Source: Terriglobia bacterium
GTDB taxonomy: Bacteria; Acidobacteriota; UBA6911
Direction of reading: 5' to 3'
NCBI GenBank assembly: GCA_020072565.1
Contig: JAIQGI010000020.1
Location: 124,001-188,000, forward strand
DNA length: 64,000 bases
Both the position numbers and the translations under genes were made by a program. Each line of letters starts with the position of its first letter. The first letter of the stretch is position 1. Positions 20,448 through 29,355 of the stretch are shown here, piece after piece. The notes under the pieces were generated by a model. The model made no database searches. It was not told the DNA's origin and saw nothing but the letters and a program-made list of their open reading frames with translations.

Positions 20448-21875
20448 TCACCTCACGTCGTATTTGAGGAATGCCAGAGTCGCCCCCGCGAAAAGCAACG
20501 CGGCGTAGCCGATCAGGAGGCCAATGTCGGGAATGCTGGCCGCCACGGTTTCGGTCCGGCGCGGGAAGCTGAGGCTGAAAAGCGGGAGATCCTTCGACTT
20601 CGCCACGCCACTCCCCGGCAAATCGCCGCCGAAGCCCCAGTTGCTGTTGCTGTCGCTGATGGTGTCGCTGTAACTCCTGCTGAAGACCAGGCGGTCCATG
20701 TTGGCGTAGTGCTCGCGGACGGCGTCGAGGAACTTGATCTTCACGTACTCACCTGTGTCCGCCAGATCCGTCATCAGATAGCTGAGAATTGATGCGGGAG
20801 AGAACCGGGACAGGTTGTGGGCAAGATTCAACTGTGCCTGCTTCCGGCGTTGCTGATCCTCTTCGAGCCGGGACAGCTCCGCCCGCAACCGGGCCTCAAA
20901 CGGGCCTGCGATCTCGAACCTGCGCCGGACGAATTCGGGATCTTCAGCGTCAAACATGAGCTGGCCTTTGCCCAACCCTTTCTGCCTTGCCTTTTCGAAA
21001 TAGAGCGGCTTGAGCGCGTTGCCCTTCTCTTTCTCGATGGTGTCGGTGAGCAGGCGCTTGCGCAGCAGCACGACGGAGTCGTCATCGACGGGACGGATTA
21101 CTTTGGCCGCCATGATGCTCAGGCGCGGGGCGCCCAGCACGAGCACGACCCAGACAAACATGAGCAGGATCAGCGCCGTCTTCGACTGGTGGGTCAGAGT
21201 CGAAACCAGGAGACCCGCCAGGAAAAAGACGGCGACATATGTGACCGCAAGGCCGAGTATCCATAAGACGCCACCCATCACGCCACTCTGAAATACGGGG
21301 TAGCCGACAATTGTGAGCATGGCCAGACCGAGCGCAAAGGAAAGTAACAGGGGAGCGATCAGAACGATCATCCCTCCGGCGAATTTCCCCAGAAGCACCT
21401 GATGCCGAGGCACGGGATTGGCAAGGACGAGCTTCAAGGTGCCCAGTTCCTTCTCCCCCGACACAGAGTCGAATGCAAATAGAAGAGCGGTAAGGCTCAG
21501 TACCGTTTGCACCACGAACAGGAAATCGATGCGCCCGAAGATCTCATAAATCGGATCGCCGTAGCTCCTCGGGATTCCGAAAGAGATCTGTTTGTTCTGG
21601 AGAGAAAAGTCTTTGGGCAGGCTGGTCTCGATGCCGTTGGCGAAAACCGAGAGCGGCGAGGGCTGGCGCACGCCGTGATATCCACGATTGCCGCGGCCCT
21701 CCATCTCCGACTCGATCTTGAGTTGCTCGTTGTAGTCCGCCGACCAGCGCCGGTAGGTCTCGTGATTCACGTACAGGCTGAGCGGAATCAGGAGAACGCA
21801 AAGCGCCGTCAGCACGAGGAAGCGTATCGAAACAAGATAATCGAGAATTTCCTTCCTGAGCACCGTCGCAAACAT
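20448..21875 (-). CDS. ABC-2 type transporter permease (copy 4 of 4)
   Basis: 475 residues from the ATG at 21875, which has GGGAG upstream. It shows the same plan as its paralogues: N-terminal helix at ~18-36, FDSVSGEKELGTLKLVLANP as the ATPase-coupling segment, a cluster of helices, an ELSRLEEDQQRRKQAQLNLA helical loop and a terminal helix ending FLKYDVR. It is the first permease after the ATPase gene in the operon. The QRRKQAQLNLAHNLSRFSPA stretch matches the AEQRRLGLWLARLSPAGAFA stretch of copy 3, showing recent common ancestry. Confidence 0.88.
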   Translation of the reverse strand: MFATVLRKEILDYLVSIRFLVLTALCVLLIPLSLYVNHETYRRWSADYNEQLKIESEMEGRGNRGYHGVRQPSPLSVFANGIETSLPKDFSLQNKQISFGIPRSYGDPIYEIFGRIDFLFVVQTVLSLTALLFAFDSVSGEKELGTLKLVLANPVPRHQVLLGKFAGGMIVLIAPLLLSFALGLAMLTIVGYPVFQSGVMGGVLWILGLAVTYVAVFFLAGLLVSTLTHQSKTALILLMFVWVVLVLGAPRLSIMAAKVIRPVDDDSVVLLRKRLLTDTIEKEKGNALKPLYFEKARQKGLGKGQLMFDAEDPEFVRRRFEIAGPFEARLRAELSRLEEDQQRRKQAQLNLAHNLSRFSPASILSYLMTDLADTGEYVKIKFLDAVREHYANMDRLVFSRSYSDTISDSNSNWGFGGDLPGSGVAKSKDLPLFSLSFPRRTETVAASIPDIGLLIGYAALLFAGATLAFLKYDVR

Positions 21876-21937
21876 CACTGACTCCCGGCAGAATTCGGAC
21901 TGCGAAGACCCCAAAGGCCACGAGGCTTTACTGTGTC

Positions 21938-22693
21938 CTAGAAATCCTTCTGCTTTGCCGCCTCGTCTCTGACTTCCGGGCCGATGCCGCCGCGCATGTA
22001 GTCGAGGTAGAGGCGTTCGAGGTTTTCGAATTCGAGTTCTTCGCGGGTACGCTCCATTACCTTGCGACCTTCCTTCATGATCCCGACGCGGTCGGCGACA
22101 TCCTTGGCGCGGAATATGTCGTGAGTGGACATCAGGATCGCTTTCCCCTGCCGCCGCAGTTCGACGAGAGTCTCGAGAAACTCCGCACCAGCCTTGGGAT
22201 CTAGTCCTGCTGTCGGTTCGTCGAGCAGCAGTGCCGGTGCGTCCTTGATCATGGCGATGGCGATGCCCAGTTTTTGCCGCATCCCCTTGCTGAATTCCTT
22301 CAACCGCTGTTCGAAGGCTCTCTCGGGCAGGCCGACCTCGCGCATGACGCGGTAGTAGTCATCCTTCTTGAGGCTCTTCTTGCCGCCGAGCTTGGCAAAA
22401 AAGTCGAGGTTCTGGCGTGCTGTGAAGTTGCCGTAGAGCATCACGTTCTCGGAGACATAGGCGACGTACCTCTTGGCATCCAGGGGATCCTTTTCCACAT
22501 CGATGCCGTTCAGCAGCGCCGCGCCGCTCGTGGGCTCGATGAAATTCAGGAACAGGTTGATGGTCGTGGTCTTCCCGGCGCCGTTGGCGCCGAGCAGGCA
22601 GTAGATCTCGCCTGGCTTCACATTCAGATTCAGAGCATCCAGTGCCAGGACGCCGTCTTCGTAACGCTTGCTCAAGTTCTTGGCTTCGATCAT
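21938..22693 (-). CDS. ABC transporter ATP-binding protein
   Basis: 251 residues from the ATG at 22693 (AAGGGTGG upstream). The cytoplasmic ATPase has Walker A GANGAGKTT, the signature region EFSKGMRQKLGIA, Walker B ALLLDEPTAGLD and H-loop STHD. It belongs to the group that energises ABC-2 exporters. It is the only ATPase in an operon with four permeases, so it must serve two permease pairs or a heteromeric assembly. A 62-base gap separates it from each flanking gene. Confidence 0.95.
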   Translation of the reverse strand: MIEAKNLSKRYEDGVLALDALNLNVKPGEIYCLLGANGAGKTTTINLFLNFIEPTSGAALLNGIDVEKDPLDAKRYVAYVSENVMLYGNFTARQNLDFFAKLGGKKSLKKDDYYRVMREVGLPERAFEQRLKEFSKGMRQKLGIAIAMIKDAPALLLDEPTAGLDPKAGAEFLETLVELRRQGKAILMSTHDIFRAKDVADRVGIMKEGRKVMERTREELEFENLERLYLDYMRGGIGPEVRDEAAKQKDF

Positions 22694-22755
22694 GGTCCAC
22701 CCTTTCAAAAGCCCTTCAATGAAGCGCTCGCAGAGAACGCAGAGAGAGGCTGAGG

Positions 22756-24312
22756 CTAGCGCCGCGTCAGCTTCACACCGAAGATGACAATGCCGATGAC
22801 AATGAGCAGCAGGCCGCCTACGAGAGCAGCTGTGCCCCAAACGTTCGTCTGAGCCTTGATACTTACGCGATAGATTTTGTCCTCGGAAGGCACCCTGCGG
22901 TTGTAAGCGTAGCTTTCCGTCTTGATCCTCACCTCGTAATCGCCCACCATCACGTCGGAGGGGGGCACAATCCGCAGCTTCACCGGGGATTCGCGGTTGA
23001 TGTCGAGCGCGGGCACAATGTCGGGCGTGACCTCGACGCGCCAGTTGAGCGGATATTCCGTCGTCAGCTTGATGTTGTCGAGGATTCGTGTGCCGGTGTT
23101 GCGGATCGTGATGTTCGTCTCTATGGTTTCCCCCGGCTGGATCTCCGAATACAGGCTGGCGGCCGAGGCTTCGATCTTGCCGAGTCCGCGCGGGGTGATG
23201 ACCAGCCGCGCACGCCCGGCACGGCTCTGTGCGATCTCCACCGGAGCATAGCTCCGTTCCTGCTGGAAGAGCTGCCCCTGAGACTGATCCGTCACCAAAG
23301 CCCAAAACTCGAGGGGCTGGTCTATGACCACCTGCGCGTCGGAGCGTTCGGGCAGGAACAGGCGCAGACCGAGCGTCTGCTGAGTGACGCCGGCGGGGAA
23401 ATTCAGCTGTGACAGCCGCGCCTGGCTGGTAAGGTCGACAAAGCTGTAGCTGATCTGATGCGGCAGATTCACAGCTTTCAGCTGGAACTGCCGGACGTCC
23501 ACCGACGAGCGCTCGAGCTTAAGTTCGAAAGTTGCCTGCGATCCCAGGTCTGCTTCCTGGGAAACCTGCATCGAGGAGATGTTGACCGCATTCTCGGTCT
23601 CGGCCTGCTCCAGCTGGACCACGTTCTCCTGGTTCTGCCCCTTATATGTCGACGCGACCACCACACTGTTAACGTCACGAAGAAGCTGAAATTCCATGCT
23701 TTTTGATTCGCCGTACTTCAGCTCCGGGATGTGCGTCTCATAAGGGAGCGCGATGGTCGTTCCGCGCGCCGCCGAGTCCCCTGTCGCGCCGGGGCCGGCG
23801 GCTTCGCCAGCCGCCCGCAGCGAGATGAAGATGTCGCGCACATCGCGGGTGCGCAGCGACTCGGGAATCGGGTCGGCGCCTTCAAAGTTGCTGAGCAGCT
23901 TGAATTGCGAATCGTCGAAGGTGGGGGTCAGGTTCTGGACCGTCAGGCTCACGAATTTGCGGCCGTCCTTGCTCTGATGCTTGACCGCCTGCGTCACGGT
24001 AAGGCGAGGTTGCAGACTCAACAGCGACAGCACCGCCTCCTGGTAGTTCAGCTGAGCCGTGTCGACCGCCGTCTGGGCGTGGTCAAGATCGGTCTGCGGC
24101 ACCAGCCCCAGTTTGAACAGCTCCTGCATGCGCGTGAGCGCCGCCCGCGCCGCAGTCAGATCGATCTGACGCCGGCGCACGTCCAGAAACCGGCGCTGCT
24201 CATCCGGAATGGCGCCTTGCTGCGCCCGCGCCATCGTGACCGGCCCAACGCGCGGGAACATGACCAGAATGCAGAAGCACTCCACTACACCCATCAGCCA
24301 GATCCGTCTCAT
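22756..24312 (-). CDS. NEW3-domain exported protein of the ABC operon
   Basis: About 518 residues, first gene of the operon. An N-terminal signal-like segment (MRRIWLMGVVECFCILVMFP) is followed by a short helical hairpin at ~45-105 (ALTRMQELFKLGLVPQTDLD ... AQLNYQEAVLSLL), which resembles the coiled-coil repeats of TolC-type and membrane-fusion proteins. The rest is beta-rich. The C-terminal part has a NEW3-type domain (GETIETNITIRNTGTRILDN ... VMVGDYEVRIKTES) and one last membrane helix (AALVGGLLLIVIGIVIFGVK). It probably sits on the outer face of the membrane and binds or hands over substrate. The exact start is uncertain: ATGs at 24318, 24312 and 24294 are all possible. Confidence 0.75.
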   Translation of the reverse strand: MRRIWLMGVVECFCILVMFPRVGPVTMARAQQGAIPDEQRRFLDVRRRQIDLTAARAALTRMQELFKLGLVPQTDLDHAQTAVDTAQLNYQEAVLSLLSLQPRLTVTQAVKHQSKDGRKFVSLTVQNLTPTFDDSQFKLLSNFEGADPIPESLRTRDVRDIFISLRAAGEAAGPGATGDSAARGTTIALPYETHIPELKYGESKSMEFQLLRDVNSVVVASTYKGQNQENVVQLEQAETENAVNISSMQVSQEADLGSQATFELKLERSSVDVRQFQLKAVNLPHQISYSFVDLTSQARLSQLNFPAGVTQQTLGLRLFLPERSDAQVVIDQPLEFWALVTDQSQGQLFQQERSYAPVEIAQSRAGRARLVITPRGLGKIEASAASLYSEIQPGETIETNITIRNTGTRILDNIKLTTEYPLNWRVEVTPDIVPALDINRESPVKLRIVPPSDVMVGDYEVRIKTESYAYNRRVPSEDKIYRVSIKAQTNVWGTAALVGGLLLIVIGIVIFGVKLTRR

Positions 24313-24324
24313 GCCCATAGCTCT

Positions 24325-24340
24325 AGCAAATATCGTGCCA
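24325..24340 (-). promoter_or_regulatory. Sigma-54 promoter (-24/-12) of the ABC operon
   Basis: On the minus strand the sequence TGGCACGATATTTGCT is an exact match to the sigma-54 consensus TGGCACG-N4-TTGCW. Transcription would begin near 24314, at or just before the first plausible ATGs, so either the message is nearly leaderless or the ATG at 24294 is used. The NtrC-type regulator at 14.5-15.9 kb, just beyond the end of this operon, is the natural activator. Confidence 0.65.
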
Positions 24341-24655
24341 GGCAGCTGTCCGGCACCGAAATCGCTGTATCTGCACCATGCAACGCACCATCCCGCAGCC
24401 AGGCCCGAGACACACAACGGGCGGATTTCCGGATATCCGTGTTCCCGGTTACCCGGCGCGGGTAGACCGTTACCCACCTGGATGGAGTCAGGAGTAAGGG
24501 GTGGGAATCAGAGAATACGTGGTGTGCCGACAAGAAACTGGCAGGTCGCTGGTCGGTTCGCTCCGCCGCTTCTTTTTCTGACTCCTGACTTCTGATTTTC
24601 GGGGACCAGCGGCGGTCATTTCGCGAACCGGTGCCCCGGCGGCACGGAGCGCTGC
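24341..24655. other. Upstream region of the ABC operon with heptamer repeats
   Basis: No gene is seen here. The stretch holds the sigma-54 upstream sites and an inverted pair of heptamer-type words, GGAGTCAGGAGTAAGG (24485-24500) and CTGACTCCTGACTTCTGA (24580-24597). These match the words at 4.3 kb. The pair separates the ABC operon from the stop of the GmhA-neighbour gene. Confidence 0.6.
24446..24469. promoter_or_regulatory. Possible activator-binding inverted repeat
   Basis: CGGTTACCCG (24446-24455) is mirrored by CGGGTAGACCG (24459-24469) with one extra base in the right arm. It lies ~110-130 bases upstream of the sigma-54 promoter, a usual distance for NtrC-type enhancer sites. GGATATCC at 24431-24438 is a second small palindrome. 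Confidence 0.35.
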
Positions 24656-25627
24656 TCACTCGTCGCTGCGGGTAGGCGGAGATAGTTCCACCAGCCAGGC
24701 AGCGAGCAAGGGGATGAGGATTTCGTGGTGACCGGTGAGCGGAATGCCCTCGCCGCCTTTTTTCACGGGCCTCCTGAGTACATTCTCCCGCGGCCGGTAA
24801 TGCTGGAAAAAATCGAGGTTGGCCGTGGTGAAGTCCTGGAGCTCTCTGCCGCTGTTGCGCACCAGCGTAACGCATTTCAGGAAGACTTCGGGAAGCGTCA
24901 CGGCCGAGCCGCAGTTCAAGTAAACGCCGCCGCCGTTGAGACCGGCGACCAGGCTCGCGAACAGGCGGAAATCGTGATGGGAGCCCTCGCCCAAAGACGA
25001 AGGGGAGCAGCTGGGATGGTTGTGAATGGTGTCCGCGCCGATCGTGATGTGGACAGTGACCGGGATGCCGCGCATATAGGCCTGCAACAGCAGGCTGATC
25101 TCTCCGAAGGGTGGCGCTTGGGCGCTGAGGCAGCGCCCCAGGGATTCCCCGATGCCGACGCCGTTGGCGGCACCGTCTCGGATCGCCAGGTTGATGTCCC
25201 GCCCGGTTTCTTCGGCCATGCCAAACGCGCCTTCATCCAGCTGGGCATCCACGTCCTCGCTGGTAGAGCCGATGATGGCAAGCTCGAAATCATGGATGAC
25301 TCCGGCTCCATTCAGGGCAATTCCCGAGACCAGCCCCCGATCCATCAGGTCGATCAATATCGGGCTAAGCCCGGTCTTGACAACGTGACCCCCGAGCCCC
25401 CACAGGATCGGCTTACCTGCGCCCCGCGCCTCAACCATGGCATGGGCAAGACTCCTCAAGCACCTGGCGCCGAGGATCTCCGGCAGGCCGTTGAGAAAAT
25501 CGGCAACCGATCCGCCTCTGAGATGGGGACGGCCGAAGCTGCGCACATCCACCTTGCTCGAACGCTCCTTCAGAGGGTAAGTGTGGATGCGGCTCAGATC
25601 GAAAGGCTCCACAGGATATTTGGACAT
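24656..25627 (-). CDS. Conserved protein of unknown function in gmhA operon
   Basis: 323 residues, no signal peptide or membrane helix, so cytoplasmic. A Gly-rich centre reads KPILWGLGGHVVKTGLSPIL, then RGLVSGIALNGAGVIHDFEL, and later IPVTVHITIGADTIHNHPSC and GGVYLNCGSAVTLPEVFLKC. The first part weakly resembles the nucleotide-binding core of deoxyhypusine-synthase-like proteins, but that family's active-site Lys motif is not visible. It begins six bases after gmhA and is therefore almost surely co-expressed, which suggests a role in sugar-phosphate or heptose metabolism. I cannot name the reaction. Confidence 0.75.
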   Translation of the reverse strand: MSKYPVEPFDLSRIHTYPLKERSSKVDVRSFGRPHLRGGSVADFLNGLPEILGARCLRSLAHAMVEARGAGKPILWGLGGHVVKTGLSPILIDLMDRGLVSGIALNGAGVIHDFELAIIGSTSEDVDAQLDEGAFGMAEETGRDINLAIRDGAANGVGIGESLGRCLSAQAPPFGEISLLLQAYMRGIPVTVHITIGADTIHNHPSCSPSSLGEGSHHDFRLFASLVAGLNGGGVYLNCGSAVTLPEVFLKCVTLVRNSGRELQDFTTANLDFFQHYRPRENVLRRPVKKGGEGIPLTGHHEILIPLLAAWLVELSPPTRSDE

Positions 25628-25633
25628 GTGGGT

Positions 25634-26206
25634 TTACAGACCTTTCAGATTCTCATCAATCAGCGCGCACAGGATGTGCCCGATCATGATATGGACCTCC
25701 TGCACCCGCGCCGATGCCCGGTGCGGCACGTGGAGGTGGTATTGAACCGCGGCGCCGAGCTTCCCGCCGTCACAGCCTGTGAAGCCCACGGTAATCAGAC
25801 CCATCTCCCGAGCCGCCTCGTTGGCCAGGCACACATTCGGCGAATTGCCGCTGGTCGAGATGCCGATGGAGGCGTCACCCGGCTTCCCGAGAGCCCGGAT
25901 TTGGCGCGCAAAGACCTCCTCGTACCCGTAGTCGTTGCTCACGGCGGTCAGGATGGAAGTGTCCGTCGTCAGAGCAACGGCGGCCAGAGGGCGGCGCTCG
26001 CGGCTGAATCTGCCCACCCATTCGCAGGCGATGTGCTGGGCGTCGGCGGCGCTCCCGCCGTTGCCGAACAGCAGCACTTTGTTGCCGTTTTCCAGAATCC
26101 GGCAAATCTCGCGCGCCACCGCGGCGATCTTTTCTTCGTTGGCGGTGAAAAACGATTGTTTCAGCCGCAGGCTTTCGGAGACAGCGTTCCGGATGCTCTC
26201 AATCAT
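25634..26206 (-). CDS. gmhA: Phosphoheptose isomerase (SIS domain)
   Basis: Converts sedoheptulose 7-phosphate to heptose 7-phosphate, the first step to ADP-heptose for lipopolysaccharide cores. The 190 residues comprise one SIS domain: LLFGNGGSAADAQHIACEWV (phosphate loop and family signature), TDTSILTAVSNDYGYEEVF, ISTSGNSPNV and the C-terminal EVHIMIGHILC helix with the catalytic His/Glu region. I chose the ATG at 26206; the TTG nine bases earlier is an alternative, and a GGAGG sequence lies unusually close to the ATG. No other heptose gene is present here except possibly the co-transcribed 323-residue protein. Confidence 0.9.
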   Translation of the reverse strand: MIESIRNAVSESLRLKQSFFTANEEKIAAVAREICRILENGNKVLLFGNGGSAADAQHIACEWVGRFSRERRPLAAVALTTDTSILTAVSNDYGYEEVFARQIRALGKPGDASIGISTSGNSPNVCLANEAAREMGLITVGFTGCDGGKLGAAVQYHLHVPHRASARVQEVHIMIGHILCALIDENLKGL

Positions 26207-26252
26207 GGCCTCCAAGATCGGCCACCGGCCTTATCCAAGTCAAGACCTAATT

Positions 26253-26336
26253 CAGTGATGTGTCATGAGTGATGCGTCACGAGTGCGGCTTTGGCTGCCG
26301 GGACGTGCAACAGCCCTTTCTCATCACTCATCACTG
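26253..26336. repeat. Heptamer-type inverted repeats between gmhA and uvrA
   Basis: CAGTGAT and ATGAGTGATG (26253-26274) pair with CATCACTCAT and CATCACTG (26322-26336), the right arm reaching the uvrA stop codon. The unit GAGTGAT recurs. The same word family occurs at 57.8 kb. Confidence 0.6.
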
Positions 26337-29135
26337 CTTTTTGAGAACAGTGCGGAGGGCCTGGCCCGTGGCAGAGTGCTTGACCTTGGCGACGTCCTCG
26401 GGAGAGCCGAGGGCAACGATCCTGCCTCCGCCTTCGCCCCCTTCGGGGCCGAGGTCGATGACCCAGTCGGCCATCTTGATGACATCGAGGTTGTGCTCGA
26501 TCACGATCACGGTGTTCCCGAGTTCCACCAGGCTGTTGAGTATGTCGAGCAGTTTCTTGACATCGTGAAAGTGCAACCCCGTGGTGGGCTCGTCCAGGAT
26601 ATAGAGGGTTTTGCCTGTGGCACGGCGGCTGAGCTCGCGCGCCAGCTTGACCCTTTGCGCTTCGCCACCTGAGAGCGTCGTCGCTGCCTGGCCCAACTGA
26701 ACATAGCCCAAACCCACGCTGTTGAGCGTCTGCAGTTTCTGGGCAATCGCCGGAATGTTCTCGAGCAGCGGGTAGGCGTCGCTGATGTTCATCTCCAGCA
26801 GATCGGCGATCGAATATCCCTTGTATTTGACCGTCAGAGTCTCGCGGTTATAGCGCTTGCCGTGGCAGGTCTCGCAGAGCACGTGCACCTCGGGCAGGAA
26901 GCTCATCTCGATTCGGCGCAACCCTTCACCCTGGCAAGTCTCGCACCGGCCCCCTTGAACATTGAAGCTGAAGCGGCCGGGTTTGTACCCGCGCATGCGG
27001 GATTCGGGAAGCAATGCAAACAGTTCCCGGATGTGGGTGAACAATCCGGTGTAGGTTGCAGGGTTGGAGCGTGGGGTCCGGCCGATGGGAGACTGGTCGA
27101 TCTCGATCACTTTGTCGAGGTGTTCCAGGCCCAGAATTTCATCATGCTCCCCGGGATCGAAAAGCGCGTGATGGAGCTTGCGGGAAAGCGCCCGATATAG
27201 AATATCGTCCACAAGCGAAGACTTGCCCGAGCCGGAGACGCCGGTTACGCAGAGGAACAGCCCGAGTGGAAACTCGACGGTGAGATTCTGCAGGTTGTTG
27301 TGCCGGGCGCCCTTCAGCACCAACCGCTTGCCGTTGCCAATCCGGCGGATCCGGGAGTACTCGATGCGCAATTCGCCGCTCAGGTACTTGCCGGTAAGCG
27401 AATCCGGCTGCCGCTGGACCTGGTCCAGCGTTCCCGCCACGACCACCCTACCCCCGGCATTCCCGGCTCCCGGTCCCAGATCGACAATATGGTCGGCACT
27501 TCGGATTGTCTCCTCGTCGTGTTCCACCACTATGATCGTGTTGCCCATGTCTCTCAATTCGGTCAGTGTATCGAGGAGGCGCCTGTTGTCGCGCGCGTGC
27601 AATCCGATCGAGGGCTCATCCAGAACATAGAGCACTCCTCTCAGCTTCGACCCGATCTGAGTGGCCAGCCGGATGCGTTGCCCCTCTCCCCCGGAGAGCG
27701 TCGAGACCGGGCGGTCCAGCGAAAGATAGGCGACACCCACATTCAGGAGGAACTCGAGCCGCTCTTTGATCTCCTTCAAGACTTGTCCGGCGATCTTATG
27801 CTCGCGCGCAGTCAGTGTGAGTTGACGAAACGCCTGGAGAGCCTTGCCCAGCGGCAAGCGGGAGAAATCATCGATCCCCATCCCATCCAGCTTGACGGCC
27901 CTGCTTTCGGGGCGTAACCGGGCTCCGCCGCATGCGGGACAGGCCTGGGCCGAAAACAACAGACCCACTTCCTCCTGGAGGCGGGTATCTTCCTCGTCGG
28001 AACGCAATTCCTCCAGCCACCGCGCGATGCCGCGAAACGTGGCGGAATAGTGATAGTCGTCATAAGCAAAGGTCAGTGGTTCCGTGCTGCCGTAAAAATA
28101 GACCTCCCGGGCATTGCCCGGCAGCTGCGCAAACGGGGTCGCACTGTCGGCCTTGAAATTCCTGGCAACTGTGAGAAGCGCCTCGCGCAAAAAGCCGGCG
28201 ACCCTCCTGTTCTCAACGGGGAATTGAATTGCCGAGATGGGAACGCTCGCATCGGGAATGACTTTTTCCGGGTTGAGCACCATTTTAATGCCCATTCCAT
28301 CGCATTCCGGACAGGCGCCGTACTTGGAGTTGAAGGAGAAAGAGCGTGGTTCCAGCGTGGGAATGTTCACCCCGCAATCGATGCAGGCCTGTCGCTCCGA
28401 AAACAGCTTTTCCTCCAGGTCGAGGGCTGCCACCGCCACCAGCCCCTCGGCCAAATCCATGGCCGCCTTGACGGAAAGCTCGAGCCGGCGGCGGATGCCG
28501 GATCTGATCAGAATCCGGTCGACCACGACTTCGACCGTGTGGGCCCGGGTTTTTGGAAGCTGAATCTCTTCATCAAGATCATAGATGCGGCCATCCACTC
28601 TGACCCTGACATACCCTTTCTTCAGGTACTTCTCGAAGAGTTTTCTGAACTCGCCTTTTCTACCCCGCACCACCGGCGCGAGAATCATGACGCGTGTTTC
28701 GTTCGGGTAGGTCAGGATCGAGTCAACGATCTTATCCAGGGTCTGGTGCGTTATCGGACGTCCACAGAGATGACAGTGTGGTTTGCCGATGGAGGCGAAC
28801 AGCAGACGCATGTAGTCGTAGATCTCCGTGACAGTGCCGACGGTCGAACGCGGGCTGCGGCTCGTGGTCTTTTGCTCGATGCTGATTGCCGGAGACAGCC
28901 CTTCCACACTGTCAACATCCGGCTTCTCCATCTGTTCGAGGAACTGGCGCGCGAAGGCCGAGAGCGATTCGATGTAGCGGCGCTGCCCTTCTGCATAAAT
29001 CGTGTCGAATGCCAGGCTGGACTTGCCCGAACCGGAAAGGCCGGTAACTACCGTCAGCTTCTGCCGCGGAATTTCGAGGTCGATGTCCTTGAGGTTGTGT
29101 TGGCGCGCGCCGCGCACCACGATCTTCTCTAGCAT
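26331..29135 (-). CDS. uvrA: UvrABC system protein A (damage-recognition ATPase)
   Basis: Dimeric ABC-type ATPase that finds lesions and loads UvrB. The 934 residues contain two nucleotide-binding domains with Walker [15 protein letters not shown] near 31 and [14 protein letters not shown] near 635, two signature regions ([26 protein letters not shown]) and DEPTTGLH. The zinc-binding CxxC pairs are CIDC...CPEC and CETC...CETC. I prefer the ATG at 29135 to the TTG at 29141. It is not in an operon with uvrB, which is typical. Confidence 0.97.
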   Translation of the reverse strand: MLEKIVVRGARQHNLKDIDLEIPRQKLTVVTGLSGSGKSSLAFDTIYAEGQRRYIESLSAFARQFLEQMEKPDVDSVEGLSPAISIEQKTTSRSPRSTVGTVTEIYDYMRLLFASIGKPHCHLCGRPITHQTLDKIVDSILTYPNETRVMILAPVVRGRKGEFRKLFEKYLKKGYVRVRVDGRIYDLDEEIQLPKTRAHTVEVVVDRILIRSGIRRRLELSVKAAMDLAEGLVAVAALDLEEKLFSERQACIDCGVNIPTLEPRSFSFNSKYGACPECDGMGIKMVLNPEKVIPDASVPISAIQFPVENRRVAGFLREALLTVARNFKADSATPFAQLPGNAREVYFYGSTEPLTFAYDDYHYSATFRGIARWLEELRSDEEDTRLQEEVGLLFSAQACPACGGARLRPESRAVKLDGMGIDDFSRLPLGKALQAFRQLTLTAREHKIAGQVLKEIKERLEFLLNVGVAYLSLDRPVSTLSGGEGQRIRLATQIGSKLRGVLYVLDEPSIGLHARDNRRLLDTLTELRDMGNTIIVVEHDEETIRSADHIVDLGPGAGNAGGRVVVAGTLDQVQRQPDSLTGKYLSGELRIEYSRIRRIGNGKRLVLKGARHNNLQNLTVEFPLGLFLCVTGVSGSGKSSLVDDILYRALSRKLHHALFDPGEHDEILGLEHLDKVIEIDQSPIGRTPRSNPATYTGLFTHIRELFALLPESRMRGYKPGRFSFNVQGGRCETCQGEGLRRIEMSFLPEVHVLCETCHGKRYNRETLTVKYKGYSIADLLEMNISDAYPLLENIPAIAQKLQTLNSVGLGYVQLGQAATTLSGGEAQRVKLARELSRRATGKTLYILDEPTTGLHFHDVKKLLDILNSLVELGNTVIVIEHNLDVIKMADWVIDLGPEGGEGGGRIVALGSPEDVAKVKHSATGQALRTVLKKQ

Positions 29136-29355
29136 GGTCAAACCAAATAAGTAAGTTTATCAAAACCTCTGCCGCAGATTCCATGGATTTGCCGCGGTCC
29201 AGGTTGGAGGTCTTCTTATTGAATAAGGGGACCGGATCTAGTAATTTGAAATGGCAAAATAACTCCGCAGTTCGGAGGGTCGCAGCGCTGACCGATCCGG
29301 CCTCAAAACTAAGTAAGACTGTGCTCGAAGAAACGCTCTATCCGAGGAGGATCCC

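Noticed and set aside
22694-23305. An N-terminal extension of the ABC ATPase frame
   Set aside because: It overlaps the NEW3-domain gene in another frame and has low-complexity composition; the ATPase homology begins at the ATG at 22693 with a ribosome site.
24725-26272. 515-codon plus-strand frame across gmhA and its neighbour
   Set aside because: Antisense shadow of two real genes; no domain, signal or ribosome site.
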